Shown: positions 44,975 through 56,870, counted from the first letter of the stretch. The stretch is DNA of 64,000 nucleotides from Branchiostoma floridae (GCF_000003815.2 NC_049985.1:14476587-14540586), one strand, 5' to 3'. Translations and numbers: made by a program. Notes: generated by a model from the letters alone, not told the origin.

Positions 44975-45400
44975 TAAAGTGCTCTGCATGCGAGAGTGAA
45001 GTTTAACGTTCTCGCCGTATGTCGGAGAGAAATATTCTCTTTCTCAGCTGAGTTTACTCTCACTCAAAGAATGGATTTTTACTCTCATGTAGGGACTGAC
45101 GTGACCTTGTACGTGCGAGAGCGCGAGCATAAAGTGCTCTGTATGCGAGAGTAAACTTTCTCGCCTGCATGTTGGAGAGAAACATATGTTTGTCCTTTTT
45201 AACATGTGTGGCAGAGAATAATGTGTGAGACTCTATGAGAGAACAAAATCCCTATATGTGTGAGATGCCATAAGAATTGTGAGGGAAAGAAAAGTCTGTG
45301 CGAGACCTAAAAACTGCTCTATATGCGAGAAAAAGATCTATGTGCGATAACAGGAAAATACTTCTCTAAGTGTGAGACCTTCCAATTCAACACTTATGTG
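44975..45400. repeat. Degenerate TGCGAGAG / GTGTGAGA repeats
   Basis: Many short copies of ATGCGAGAG, TGTGAGAC and GGAGAGAAA. They include a direct duplication of AAAGTGCTCTG.ATGCGAGAGT, followed by GTTCTCGCC-like text, at about 44980-45035 and 45130-45185. No coding role is seen. Confidence 0.6.
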
Positions 45401-45439
45401 AGAGACATTGCTATGTATATGTCTATAATTTTCCAACAC

Positions 45440-47670
45440 AACCATTCCGTCACACTGACAAACAAGGGAAAAATTACAGAGTCGCAAACTGCAATGCAAG
45501 CAGTTACGCTTTATTTTAAGGAATAAAAAAGCCACAACTAAACAAATCTCAAACTTCCTTAACATCGCCAGTCTCAATGTCAGACAGCAGATACAGTAGA
45601 GTTGGTAACTGTACGGGTGTTAAAAGACTTGATATTAACAATAGCTTTCAATGTTTTCTGGGGACTGTAACAAACTAGATGTAACACAATGCACTATTTG
45701 CAGCTGTTTTCCTTGCCATGATAAATCTTAAGCTACAATGGGCTTCCCCCTGTCAGTTCATATCTTGATGAAACCTATAACAGATCATAAGATGATGGTA
45801 ACACTTTGTCTTGCTTCGTTACATTTTGGGTCTCAAGTTCTTAACATGTCACAAGTTGTTCTACATACCCATTAAACATTCAACTTAGGATAACATGACA
45901 TTAAAATCTGCTTACGTCATTGATGTACAGATGAAAGTTATACCTGTGACAAAGAAAAGCAATGCAGTTTTTTTATCTTAAAAACTACATTCACACAAGT
46001 TTCACGAGTCTTCCATATAAGTGTTAACTCTGAGACCAGAGTATATGCTTTCCTTTGGCTTTAGATGGAACAAAGCGGTTCTTTCTTTTGCAGTGTTAGA
46101 CTTTCAACAGTGTAGACTGGGGTCTAACTTTTACTTATCGTTTCCTATGGACAATGTATACTTGAAAAAATGTCTCAATGATATAGATACAGCACCTCTA
46201 TGTGTAGATAGTTTTACACATGTTTTTAGACTGCTGTAGTTGACTAACAGTCTGCGTTGTTATATGGATGTAACATCGGTCTCAACATGAGGTGCTTGTA
46301 TCTAAAACATTGGCAATGAAAAACAAAAACTATTGGCACAGCGTCTACTTCTATGACAGAACCACAATTTCCTAAGGCTTAACGCCTTCAAACGTTCAGG
46401 AAAACTCACAATCTGAATATTTCTCACTTTTCACCAAGTAAACTTAGTATGATTTGTCATCAGAAGGACATTGTGTACGTACCTGCTTACCAATAAATGA
46501 TTACAAAAAAAGCAATAAAGTATCTATAAGCACAGCGTCTACTTCTATAACAAAGCCACCATTCCTTTGGACTTGTGGTGTTACATAATTTTATAAACAT
46601 TCACAAGCTGATGGTTTCTCATTTTTCACCAGGTAAACTTGGTATGACATATGCTATCAGAAGGACATTGTGTGCCTGTATCTAAGTAATAAAAACAATA
46701 AAACTATGCATACTCTATCAGCACAACGTCTACTTCTATGACAGAATCAAAATTTCAGCAAAACTCACAATCTGAATGTTTCTCACTTTTCACCAAGTAA
46801 ACTTGGTATGATATCTGTCATCAGAAGGACATTTTGTGCTTGTATCTAAATAAATGGTAATAAAAAAGCGATAAATTATTCAAGATCTATTAGCACAGCG
46901 TCTACTTCTATAACAAAGTCATCATTCCTTTGGACTTGTGGTGTTAGATGATTACATGAAAATTCACAATCTGATTGTTTCTCACTTTTCACCAGGTAAA
47001 CTTGGTATGACGTATGCGATATCAAGAGGACATTGTGTGCCTGTGTCTATATAAGCGGTAATAAAAAGCAATAAAACTATGCAAACTCTATCAGCACAGC
47101 ATCTACCGAATCAATTTAATTTCTTATGAGACCTGTTGCACTTCTGAAGTTCAGGAAAACTCACAATCTGAATGTTTCTCACTTTTCACCAAGTAAACTT
47201 GGTATGATAGCTGTCATCAGAAGGACATTGAATGTGTGCTTGTATCTAAATAAATGGTAATAAAAAAGCAGTAAGATATGTTGGCACAGCGTCTACCCAT
47301 ATGACAAGATTCACATCCCTGTAGAATTACTATCTTCCCAAAATTCAGGACTATTCTCACTCTGGATGTTGCCAACTTGTTATCTGTCTCTAGATGGACA
47401 TTGTGTGCCTGTATCTAAATAAGTAATGGCAAAATGAGAAAAACAACAACACTGTGACTGAAGTCAGGGGTTACATGTGCATGTATGAAAGTGAAATTTG
47501 AAGACGCATTAAACAATATGATAAAGGAAAGGTAAGGGGAATTGTCAGTGAAAAAGAGGTCCAAAGGATTATGTTGTAACCGCATGACTTCAGTCTGATC
47601 AGCCTTCGTAAGAGTTCTTTAGTACAAAGGCAGGAGAGTTACCTGAACACACTCTCAAGGATATCCTTAT
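45440..47670 (-). repeat. Segmental duplication, copy C (inverted)
   Basis: Reverse complement of about 20840-22710 of copy A. It starts at ACCATTCCGTCACACTGACA and ends near AAGGCAGGAGAGTTACCTGA. The (TG)n tract and everything beyond it are not included. Confidence 0.85.
46300..47430 (-). repeat. About 195-bp tandem repeat, six units (copy C)
   Basis: GCACAGCGTCTAC or close variants occur near 46337, 46530, 46723, 46895, 47095 and 47287. This is the expanded, inverted version of the array at 21080-21835. Confidence 0.85.
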
Positions 47671-48280
47671 AAATCTTTCACCTTTCCATGCAACTTAACA
47701 CATACTACATATACATGTATTATGTATGTATATGTAATATGAAAATCACATAGAATTAGATACATGTATTCAAACTGGTGACAGAACATATAGTTGATAA
47801 ACATAATGCTTCTGTTATGGTACCAAATGGATGGAACCTCTGTTTACTTCCTCGTAAGAAACTGGTTAACAGTGATGTGAAGATATGCCGTCCAGCAAGT
47901 AGATCATGAATTCTGGAGGTGTTCTATTGTAAATGGAAGGAAAATAAAAATGGAGTTCACGCCGGAATATCCTTCGGCTTGCAACTATAATAACATGGAG
48001 AAGCACGCGTCGTCTGTGTCACAGAATAGACTTATGCGCATTAAAAAAAGGTAAATGTACCCATTGAAAAGAAGCCTTAACAATGCACAAAAGCAGGTGT
48101 CATCGTTACAAAGAATTCTTTCTTACCACTTTACGGTAGATGCTGAATCAGGTGGCTTCTTCTGCTTCTGAAATCAATGTGCCATGTAAACAACAGATTA
48201 TTTAGATGGTTAAATCACACGAATTGCAGACAGCCAATTATTCGATCACTGCTGGAAGTACATACAGATTCATTCAATTT
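47670..48280. other. Short intergenic stretch at the end of the minus-strand gene
   Basis: No recognised gene. TTTATT at about 48283 is an AATAAA on the minus strand, 20 bp beyond the stop at 48308. Confidence 0.5.
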
Positions 48281-48307
48281 GGTTTATTGTTATGAAACCT
48301 TGTGCTT

Positions 48308-51300
48308 TTAACCTTCAAAACGAAATGTTGCCAAAGTAAGAATATGCTGTAACAGTAACTGCCACCATGAATTTAAAAAGTGAATTCTTATACCAATGGA
48401 AACTTCAACAGAAGTTTTTGATGAAGTTGTTGATGAACTTGTCGCTGATGAAGTTGCAATTGTCGATGATGTTGATGTTGATGAAGTTGTTTCCTTCCTG
48501 ATCGGGTGACTCGGAATTTCGTTCGCAAATCTTAAACAAAAAGGAACAACTTTAAGTCGGAATTGCAATAGATAGATTATATGCATTAGATCTTGTATAT
48601 CATAACAACATTAGGCAAACACAAATTTGTGATGAAGTTTGTGCAAAGCTGGCTTGAGAATATGCGATAATATCTGTATGAATCCAAAGAAAGGATGGAA
48701 GCTTTGTGTTTGAAATAAAGTTTTAATTCCAAAAGTGTTTGTCCCATAGCCAATGTTGGACGTCTATGCTAATTAACGGACTTAAAATTGTATTAACTAA
48801 AGTATAATTTAAAGATCCTGCGGGCTCTGTAGCATGTTTTAACTTACGTCGTTCACATGTATTAAATGAAAATAAATTGGTATCTTTTGTCTCCATGCAA
48901 GAAAAACAACTGAAGCTTTTAAAAGTCAAGGGAAGCAAAATCTATGAACCCTCAGAAAGACCCGATTAAATTTTGTTCTCATAGGAAAACGTAGAAATAA
49001 GGTAAGAAGTAGAAATGCATACATGATGGGCATGTGAACCCTCATCTATATAGAGGCATTTTCAATTATCTCGAAAAGTTATAGATTTGCATGATTATCT
49101 TTATTTGCACATTTAAGAAAGGTGATAATTCTGCTTACCCGACCAACAACTTGTTGTATTGCTGAATTTCCTCCATCATAAACAGACCGGTTGTTTCCAC
49201 GATTGTCTTCTCGTGCATCTCCATGATTTGCCTCACCTGTAATAGTTCATGTCAAGAGCATGATGAAATAAATGCAGCATTGTCTCTATTCTTGTCAGAG
49301 GCTGATATTATGTCGATTTGAGTCTGCTTTTTAAAAAGTGGGAAAATAATAATATATTCAAATTCTTGCCAGTCAGGGCTAATTGCAGGTAACAAATAGT
49401 CGGACAAATAGGGCGGACATATAGTCTAGAACAATATAGCATGTGCCCACTTTAGTTTAACAGCTGTAAATATTTGAGCTATGTCCTCGTCTTGTGAACA
49501 AAAACAGACGTGACACGGTTCCTATACCTGGTATGCGCAACACAATACTTTCTATGCTAAAATCTATAGTATTACCATAATGATTATGACTTTTGATTTT
49601 AAGACTGTATGCGAATGATAAGGATGAGGATTTACATGTTGTGTCCATTGCGCCCTCATTAACTTCTGAACTTCCAATTGTTTCAATCGAACTTCCTTCA
49701 TGAAGGCGAGTAAGTCCGGAATACATTTCAAACAACTCTCCCGTATGATCTGGATGTCCTGGGGAAAACAGAGTGAAAATATGATCAGAAAATATGAGCA
49801 AATACATGGGATCATGTTCTACTTTCAGTTGTCACATCTACCAACATCTCCAGTTCTCAAAATGTTGACACCAGGCACAGTGTGAATGTCCAGTGTGAAA
49901 ACTCTTCCTTGCCCATACCCTACTTTCTAAACCAGTGTCTATGTTGCTCCTGTACCTCTTGACGAATGAGTTGACGATGAATGACTGATAATGAAACGTT
50001 CTATTTTACTCGACATGTTTTTACTTTGATGGACATGGTACATGTATTTGCATACAGTGTCTTTGACTTGAGCCTGTCGTTCATTAGATAAGAGCCGCTT
50101 TGTCAGAAAAGATATGTCATCTGATCAAAGTTTAACATTTCGACGACTGCTTGACGTACCTTTCCCTCAGTTGCCTCATATGTCAAATCAGATTCCTCGA
50201 GTGATTCCATCAGTCGTTTGGCTTCCTGCTTCACGCCGGAGATAGTTCCCACTTTCTGCAAGACAAATCACCTTCTGTTAGCAATGGAATATGTAGCAAC
50301 TTGATATAACTAATTCTAGCTAACATCAACGTTGCAGCGTTATACCCATTCCTTAATCAACAAGAGTTCAGAGACCTCATATCTCCATGAAATATGCAAA
50401 GTTTTATCTTGTCTCATCACTAAGGCTGTAATTAGCATAATGTATGCATCATGGTGTACACCTTAACCTAACTTACACATGTCTCAAGTAGGTAATTTCT
50501 ACCATTTACCACAAAGGAATGATAACACCCTTGTGTTAATTGTGCAAATTAATTCTCAATTGCATAATTGAGATCTGTGGATGTTCCACATTAAAGTCAC
50601 GTATGTATCTGTCACATTTTTTCTGTTTTCAAAGAGGTTTGATAAGCATTAAATTAGTTCAATGTCAACTTAAAACATTCAAGAGAACAATGTTACCGTC
50701 TGAATAGAAGTTAGCCTTTCCTGAATGCCACCTAGTTCCTTTTGAATGTTCTGTATCCTGCAGGAGATGACAAATATAATACCAATGATGAGATTTTCAT
50801 AGTTAGGACAACGTTGACATAGTAAATAGTAAATGGTTTGCATAATTAACAAGAAATTGCTTTTAAAAAATTCGAATGAGGCTGAGAGGACGCTCAATAT
50901 TTGCATTCGGGTGGAGGAGAAAGAGGTTGATTCAGATCATACCAATTATGACCATTTTGGAATAAGAAATGGGAAAAAAAGATTAAAGATTATTGAATGT
51001 GGTATCTGATGGGATTTCGTACTTGTGACACATGTTATTTAAAAGAGATGAACATCAATACAAAATTATTCAAATTAGGACATCATTCGCATATTTTGAT
51101 TAGAACGTATTAGTTGTCAGAGGCATGGCATCCATGAATTGCATTGTACATGTATTATGAAACTGTGTAACAACTTTGTAATATTTCTCATAAACTACTG
51201 CTGAAATGCAATGCTGCCAATTATGCAAAATTTTGTCCATCTATCTTTTTTCTTTGCATCGTGTTGTCCCCAGGCCACTCAAAAGTACCAAAAATGAAGA

Positions 51301-54237
51301 TGCAAAATCTTACTCTACCTTCAGAGAAGGAAAAGGACAACATGCTTATAGTGTTGTATAGCATACCCTACAGCAGTAGGAAGCAGTTTAGCCATGAACC
51401 GTTTTGCATAGTGGGTTCGTGTGCCGCAATCGGCAAAGTGTTCGATTCATAACCCAGAGGTTCTGGGTTCGAATCCTTTGATGTGCCATCGTGTGCTTGG
51501 GAAAGGCACTTAACACGACTTTCCTCACTTTACTTAGGTGAAAGTGAGTACCTAGCTTCGGCTAGGGCCGTTCCTCGGGTAGGACGTTAAATGGACGTCC
51601 CGTGTTTGAGGAGAGCCACACCCCAAGCACGTTAAAGAACCCACCGCACTTATCTAAAAGATTAAGGGTCCTTCTCGGTCTGAATGATTCAAAAACCTAC
51701 AGTCCTATGGCCGCACCTGGGGCAATTACTGTCGTATTTAGGTCAGCAGAGTTAGTGCCGAATGGCAGCTCGCTCCAGACCCTTGCGAATAGCCCCTCCT
51801 ATTGTAAACTCCTCACAATTCAGCCCCTGGTTGCAAAGAAAAATGTAGTCGGCCCTCCCAATAACAATAACAATCCTTATATTACTTATTTCGCACTGAC
51901 CTTTCAACTGCCTGGTCAACTTCCTGTTTGACTTCCTCTTCGAAGCTAAGTCGCCCCTCGAAGTCCAATGCTTTTATTGCTTCCAGCACAGAAACTTTCT
52001 TACCTGACTTCAACTTCATCTGGATTTGTTTGAAGTCATGAACCGTTATTGTGATTTTTTCTCCTTCCTATTAAAGGCGAAAACGTTGCAAATTCAAATA
52101 GATGTAGAAGCTTATGATAGTGATAACACAGCTGTCGCGTAGGCTATGTGGCACAAATTCTTACTGTTCTCTGTGAAGATCCTTAGCTGCCAGAGATTGT
52201 TGCCGTTCACGTCTAAGCCAGGTCAAAGATTTCTAATACTAGAAACATCAAGAGCTCTGAGTATCACGAAGGGGCCCAATTACAGAATACGTTGACCAAC
52301 AGTTAGCATATTTATGTATTCATGAAGCAACAGGATTGTCGGTGTTGGACATGGGTCTGCCCAAACACCTCAAGAGACCTCAAACGTTTCTAATATGCGG
52401 TGTACATGTGGCATCAACCTTGTGTGGCGCTCTGGATACATTGTTTATGCATTTATGAATTAAAACAAAGCAGATCGAAGGTTGAGGTCGTTTGAGGTGT
52501 TTAATACGCAGACCTGATGGACATCAGGCCTAGGCTTTTAGAGGTCTCAACAGTAGAAGGACCATACAATTGGTTTGCTACATAAAAATAACTCTTAATT
52601 GATGAATAAGAAAAAAATTAGAGGTTGGGTTTAGTTTACCCTTGATTCTGTCATTCCTTTAATCAGCTTTTCCAGAACTTCGTTGAGGATTTGCATCTCA
52701 GCTTTTCCCTTTGGGACTAAAAACAATCATTTTTAAAAGATTTTTTTAAAGAATAAGCGAGATAAACCTGTACACATACTAATACAGACAAACAAATAAA
52801 CCTAAAACAACACTATCGTATTCATGTAGGCGACCAGGAACTATTTGTATCAACATCATGTAAAACAATTATCCAAGGGTACGAAAAAAGTCAGGCTGGA
52901 CTGAGAAAGCCATTCGGAACTTATGTACAAGTATTAAAGATGCAAAACACTATAGATTTTATGCAGCACTCGGATAATAATATAACTGGCACTTTAGGAT
53001 AGTGGACTATTTGAATACATTTTTTGCACAAAAGTCAATGATGATTTGTATATATCCATCTTAAATACTGTTTCCCACTTCAGCCCTTTGCCACATCAAT
53101 TATATCAACAGCACGTCCTCCAGTCACTAAGGAGATAACATAACTCTACTGTTCCGATATCAAGTTAAAAGCAACTGAACCTTGTCTAGTACAATGATAA
53201 TTTAGCTCTGAAAGTATGTGCATATATGTTTGGCCCTCCCCTCGCCAAACTGTTTCGCTACTCACTGTCCATGAGCTTCTCACAATCCGGTCCATCCTGA
53301 AAAACAAATCGACACATACACTTACTTACTTACTTACTAAGTTAAACTTACTTGGGCCCTTTTACCCCATACGGAGCATAGGCCACCGATGACCATACAC
53401 ATACACCTAAAGTGTAATAATTACTTCATCAAATCTACTTAACTCTCCTCATTCCCTCTGATCTGTATCTCTCCTGCTGATTGGTCAATGCCCTGTGTAG
53501 CTCTTCTTTTGATTGGCCAATTTCCGGTGTGTCTATCTGGTTGCCAATTGGTCAATTTTATTATTCACCACTTGAGATTTATAATTCAGTCACCACTTGA
53601 GAATTGGTATTCACCACTTGTGGCACTTCTCATAAGACGTCACAACCAATATGAAATGGTGACTTTATGATAAATCTAAATGTACAATTTGAGCTTGCCT
53701 TCGTGAAGCTGGCGCCGTCGGCAGTTGGACGTGGGTTGTCCGTCGTGTCAGCCATGTTACCTCCCTCGACCTAAAAGAATGAATGAGAACCTGAGGTTAC
53801 ACAAAATCTTATAAGATCAGAGATTTCATTTTGAGACCAAAATTTCCGAAGACAATATTTTGTAACATTGCAGTCTTGGAATATCAAATATTTTCAATAC
53901 CTCCTTAACTATACTCATTCCTTAAGCTTCAGCATATGTATCTCTCCTGATTGGTCAATGTCCGGCGTGGCTCTCATTCTGTTTGGTCAATCTTATTATT
54001 CACCACTTGAGATTTATCATTCACCACTTGAGATTTATCATTCACCACTTGAGAATTAGTATTCACCGCTTGTGGCACTTCTTTAATGTTAAGGCGTCAC
54101 AACCAGTATGAAATGGTGAGTTCTGATTGGTCGACGTCGTATCACTTAATGATAAATCTAAATGTACAATTTGAGCTTGCCTTCGTGAAGCTGGCGCCGT
54201 CGGCAGTTGGAAGTGGGTTGTCCGTGGTGTCAGCCAT
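48308..54237 (-). CDS. Unrecognised helical, probably coiled-coil protein, 9 coding exons
   Basis: Exons (minus): 54237-54181, 53296-53266, 52716-52640, 52067-51901, 50757-50697, 50255-50160, 49758-49636, 49236-49139 and 48530-48308. Lengths sum to 933 nt (310 aa), and all phases join without a stop. The start is MADTTDNPLPTADGASFTK, the first exon ending at a GC donor (AAG|GCAAGC). A second copy of that exon at 53755-53699 could replace it or be added in frame. The middle is helical, glutamate/lysine-rich and lacks known catalytic motifs (VLEAIKALDFEGRLSFEEEV, RIQNIQKELGGIQERLTSIQ). The last exon encodes a Ser/Thr-rich run from a TCA/ACA microsatellite, then a hydrophobic end (FLNSWWQLLLQHILTLATF). 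TAA at 48308-48310 is followed 20 bp later by AATAAA. Promoter copy 3 lies upstream. A scaffold or immune-adaptor role would be a guess. Confidence 0.75.
51410..51885 (+). mobile_element. tRNA-derived SINE
   Basis: The tRNA-like head has an A-box-like GGCAAAGTGTTCG near 51432 and an exact B box GGTTCGAATCC at 51466-51476. Next comes a body with GGGAAAGGCACTTAACACGA, CTTTCCTCACTTTACTTAGG and AGTGAGTACCTAGCTTCGGC, wording I associate with deuterostome SINE bodies. It ends in an AATAACAATAACAAT-type tail. It lies in the intron just downstream of exon 4 of the minus-strand gene, in opposite orientation. Confidence 0.75.
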
Positions 54238-54260
54238 GTTACCTCCCTCGACCTACAATA
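53440..54260 (-). repeat. Tandem duplication containing the first coding exon
   Basis: Two units of about 340-480 bp (53440-53770 and 53920-54255) each hold the paired CTGATTGGTCAATG/CCAAT boxes, several CACCACTTGAGA.TT repeats, TAAATCTAAATGTACAATTT and the MADTTDNP exon. Each exon copy has its own acceptor (TTTTAG or TTGTAG) and GC donor. The predicted peptides differ only at residue 9 (L or R). Confidence 0.85.
53699..53770 (-). CDS. Second copy of the first coding exon (alternative or additional)
   Basis: Encodes MADTTDNPRPTADGASFTK from 53755 to 53699. With its 15-nt leader (GTCGAGGGAGGTAAC, read V-E-G-G-N) it is 72 nt long, so inclusion after the first copy adds 24 residues in frame. 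It can also serve as the sole start exon. Like the first copy it ends at AAG|GCAAGC, a GC-AG intron. The near identity of the two copies points to recent duplication. Confidence 0.65.
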
Positions 54261-54359
54261 ATGAATGAGACCCCGGAGTTACTCAAATTCTCAGAAACAA
54301 TCAATTTTTGTATTGTAGGAAATATCTAGAAAAAAACCTTCACAAAAAAAAACCTTCAC

Positions 54360-54890
54360 AAAAAAACTCCTATCTTTCTTTTAATCGCAATCGTCATTAT
54401 TGCATTTGTATAAATTCCTTTCTTTTAATCACAATCGTCATTATAACATTTGTATAAATCAACTTTCTTTTAATCACAATCGTCATTATTGCATTGGTAT
54501 GAATTCCTATCTTTCCTTTAATCACTATCGTTATAATTACATCTACATAAATTACAAACTTTTCTTTCATCACAATCCTCATAATTATTATATTTGTATA
54601 AATTCCCACCTTTCTTTTAATCACAATCGTCATAACTGTGTTTGTGTAAATTCCTACCTTTCTTTTGATTACAATGGTCATAGTAATTGCAACTGCATAA
54701 ATTCCCACCTCTCTTTTAATTACATTCGTCATAATTGCATTCGTATAAATTCCTGCCTTTCTTTGAATTAAAATCGTCATAATTGCATTTGTATAAATTC
54801 CCATGTTTCGTTTGATTACAATCGTCATAATTGCATTTGTAGAAGGATGAATGTCTTTCATTTCCAATCGTCATAATTGCATTTTATAAA
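54360..54890. repeat. About 60-bp minisatellite in intron 1 of the minus-strand gene
   Basis: About nine diverged units of CTTTCTTTTAATCACAATCG, TCATAATTGCATTTGTATAA, ATTCCTACC. Because units are near 60 bp, long frames stay open on both strands: on minus IYTNAIMTIVIKRKVG-like repeats (54867-54397), on plus INSHLSFNHNRHN-like repeats. No start context, splice evidence or family resemblance supports translation. Confidence 0.85.
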
Positions 54891-55238
54891 ATCCCGCCTT
54901 TCTTTCATATCTTGGCTGTCAATCGTGCCCAAAGATGCATCCTCCTTTCATCTGTTGTGCACTCGCAAGTGGCTCAGGAGTCCTGCCTTTCTTTCCCTCG
55001 CAATCGTCATAATTACATTCATATATATCTATCAAATAACATACAAGCCTCGAAAACGACGGTCCAAATCAAAACGATGGTTGATGTACAAATGGTGGAA
55101 AGCCGATACGATTGTGTTGTACATTCATTCTGTATGCAAGCAGTAGTAACATTGTCTTCAATTGACATCTACTAGTAAAAGAATCGGTAATATGTTTTTT
55201 TTACAGAAGCGATTCAATCGGACATTTGGCCGACATTA

Positions 55239-55550
55239 TCAATAGTCTTTCCCCCAGATTTCACATCCGTAGAGCATAAGTGATTTAATGCAAACATCAA
55301 AGATCCATAATAAAGCTTTCACGGATATCTGCGAGCTGATAAGGTATTTGATACTGAAAATTGCTTTGCGCGCTTTCAGGGCGAACTGTTTCTTTGCTGG
55401 GAGTAGCTGCCAGATGGGGGTAGTTATAAATAGGAGCATAAAGTAGCGATTTCTATATTTTCAGAACCGTGTAGAAATTTTAACTTTTTAAATGTGCGTC
55501 CTGTTTTCTTAAAAATCATAACCTTCGTTTTCTTACATTACTGGTACATA
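55239..55550 (-). pseudogene. LINE RT C-terminal scrap
   Basis: On the minus strand it reads KKTKVMIFKKTGRTFKKLKF, then after a frameshift FALKARKAIFSIK and WIFDVCIKSLMLYGCEIWG, the post-RT motif of the CR1/L2-like family. Only about 310 bp is present, in the intron between exon 0 and the first coding exon of the minus-strand gene. Confidence 0.8.
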
Positions 55551-55858
55551 TTTCAAGTATTGGGCTGACCGGCACCGCGGGGAGAGCAACCCTGACCAAA
55601 GTTTGTTACGGGCCACGGTACACCCTAGCGACGCGCTTCCTTCTGTTATGTATTACTTGTTGACAGATAGTAATAAGTCCTTGCAAGTCAAAGGAAGAAT
55701 GAAAAAAAAACTATAGTGTACCTCAAATGCACCCCTCGCACCGACCGTAGAAATGGCAAATCATTTTAATCCCTAACTTTGTCCACAATACGCCAAGAAA
55801 GCGACAAAAGTGTATCCATTAATTAGGTAATTCGGTAACTCACAAAAATGAAGCTTAC

Positions 55859-55980
55859 TTCTGGCAAACTGAAATAAGGATGATATCGACCAGGGTGATG
55901 CTGAGGTTGTCTGCTGTCGAGTCTGGGATAACGGTCCGCAGTCTGGATAGCTTCGGAGTTCCGGAGAAACTGGGGTTTGT
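55859..55980 (-). other. Predicted non-coding first exon, copy 3
   Basis: On the minus strand it runs from about CACACAAACCCCAGTTTCTC to TTTGCCAGAA, with donor GTAAGC at 55858-55853. It shares the invariant block with copies 1 and 2, and nearly the whole exon with copy 1. It would splice to the acceptor before the MADTTDNP exon (54253 or 53771), giving a 5'UTR of about 135 nt. Confidence 0.65.
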
Positions 55981-56175
55981 GTGGGACTCGCCTGAAATAT
56001 AAAGCTCCTCAACAGAAGTTGATGTGCTTGAAATGATTGACAGTCAGTTATTGCAATGCAAACACATCAGGAGAAAGGAACGCCCGCATTGGTTAAAGCT
56101 ATCATAAATCATGGGTACGCCCCCTATTCACGCGAAGAAATCAAAGTTGGTACGTGAGTATGGACGGTAGTTGCG
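55981..56175 (-). promoter_or_regulatory. Promoter copy 3, driving the minus-strand gene
   Basis: The minus strand carries TACGTACCAACTTTGATTTC-like upstream text, AGGGGGCGTACCC, an octamer-like GTTTGCAT near 56060, ACTGTCAATCATTTCAAGCA and a TATA-like TTTATATTT at about 55995-56004. The same order is seen in copies 1 and 2 on the plus strand. Confidence 0.65.
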
Positions 56176-56194
56176 CATGCTCAAAATTACCACA

Positions 56195-56870
56195 ATCGTC
56201 AACACTGGGTGCGCCTACTCTTAACCAATCAGCTGTCTGCGCTTAGCGTCATATAATCAAAAGGAAGAGGCAATGAACTTTACTAAGAGACAACAACACC
56301 ACAGAAATATCAACTTCAGGAAACTTTTAAATTGGACAAGTGGAATCCACACTAGTATATTATTTCGTTTGGATTAACTTCTTTTGTGTTCTGAGTCCCT
56401 ATTGAGGCAAAAACATCACAACTTTGATCACATTTTCCTAAAAAGGCCGTTTCTCTAAATACGTCAGTCTACAAACACGCATTGATCATGCGGTCCTCCA
56501 CGTCAACACTGGGTGCGCCTACAAGTAACCAATCAGCTTTTTGCCCGTAGCCTTGGACCTTGGACCTTGGTCCCTTAACCCTGTATTCCAGGGTCATGTA
56601 ATTAAAACGAAGAGGCAATGAACTTGACTAAGACACAACGCACCCACAGAAAGATCAGCTACAGAAAAGTCTTATCTGGGAAAGTTGGATCTACAAGAGT
56701 ATTTTGATTAACTTTTTTTTCTTGCGAGTTCATAATGATGTAGAAAAGGTAAAAAAAATTGGTTTTCCTTAAAAGTTCGTTTTTTCCAAACACATGTTAA
56801 TCAAACACAAGTTGATCATGTACTACGATTAGATACAACCTTAACTAATCAGCTTTGAGCGCAAAGCAGT
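56195..56870 (-). repeat. Inverted upstream modules next to promoter copy 3
   Basis: Two to three copies of the upstream module in minus orientation: ACCAATCAGCT.TCTGCGC, GCGTCAT.TAAT.AAA.GAAG, AGGCAATGAACTT and GGCCGTTTCTCTAAATA. The CARE-like core of the left-hand modules is replaced by TTGATCATGCGG. One copy is interrupted by a short CCTTGGA repeat near 56560. Confidence 0.75.
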
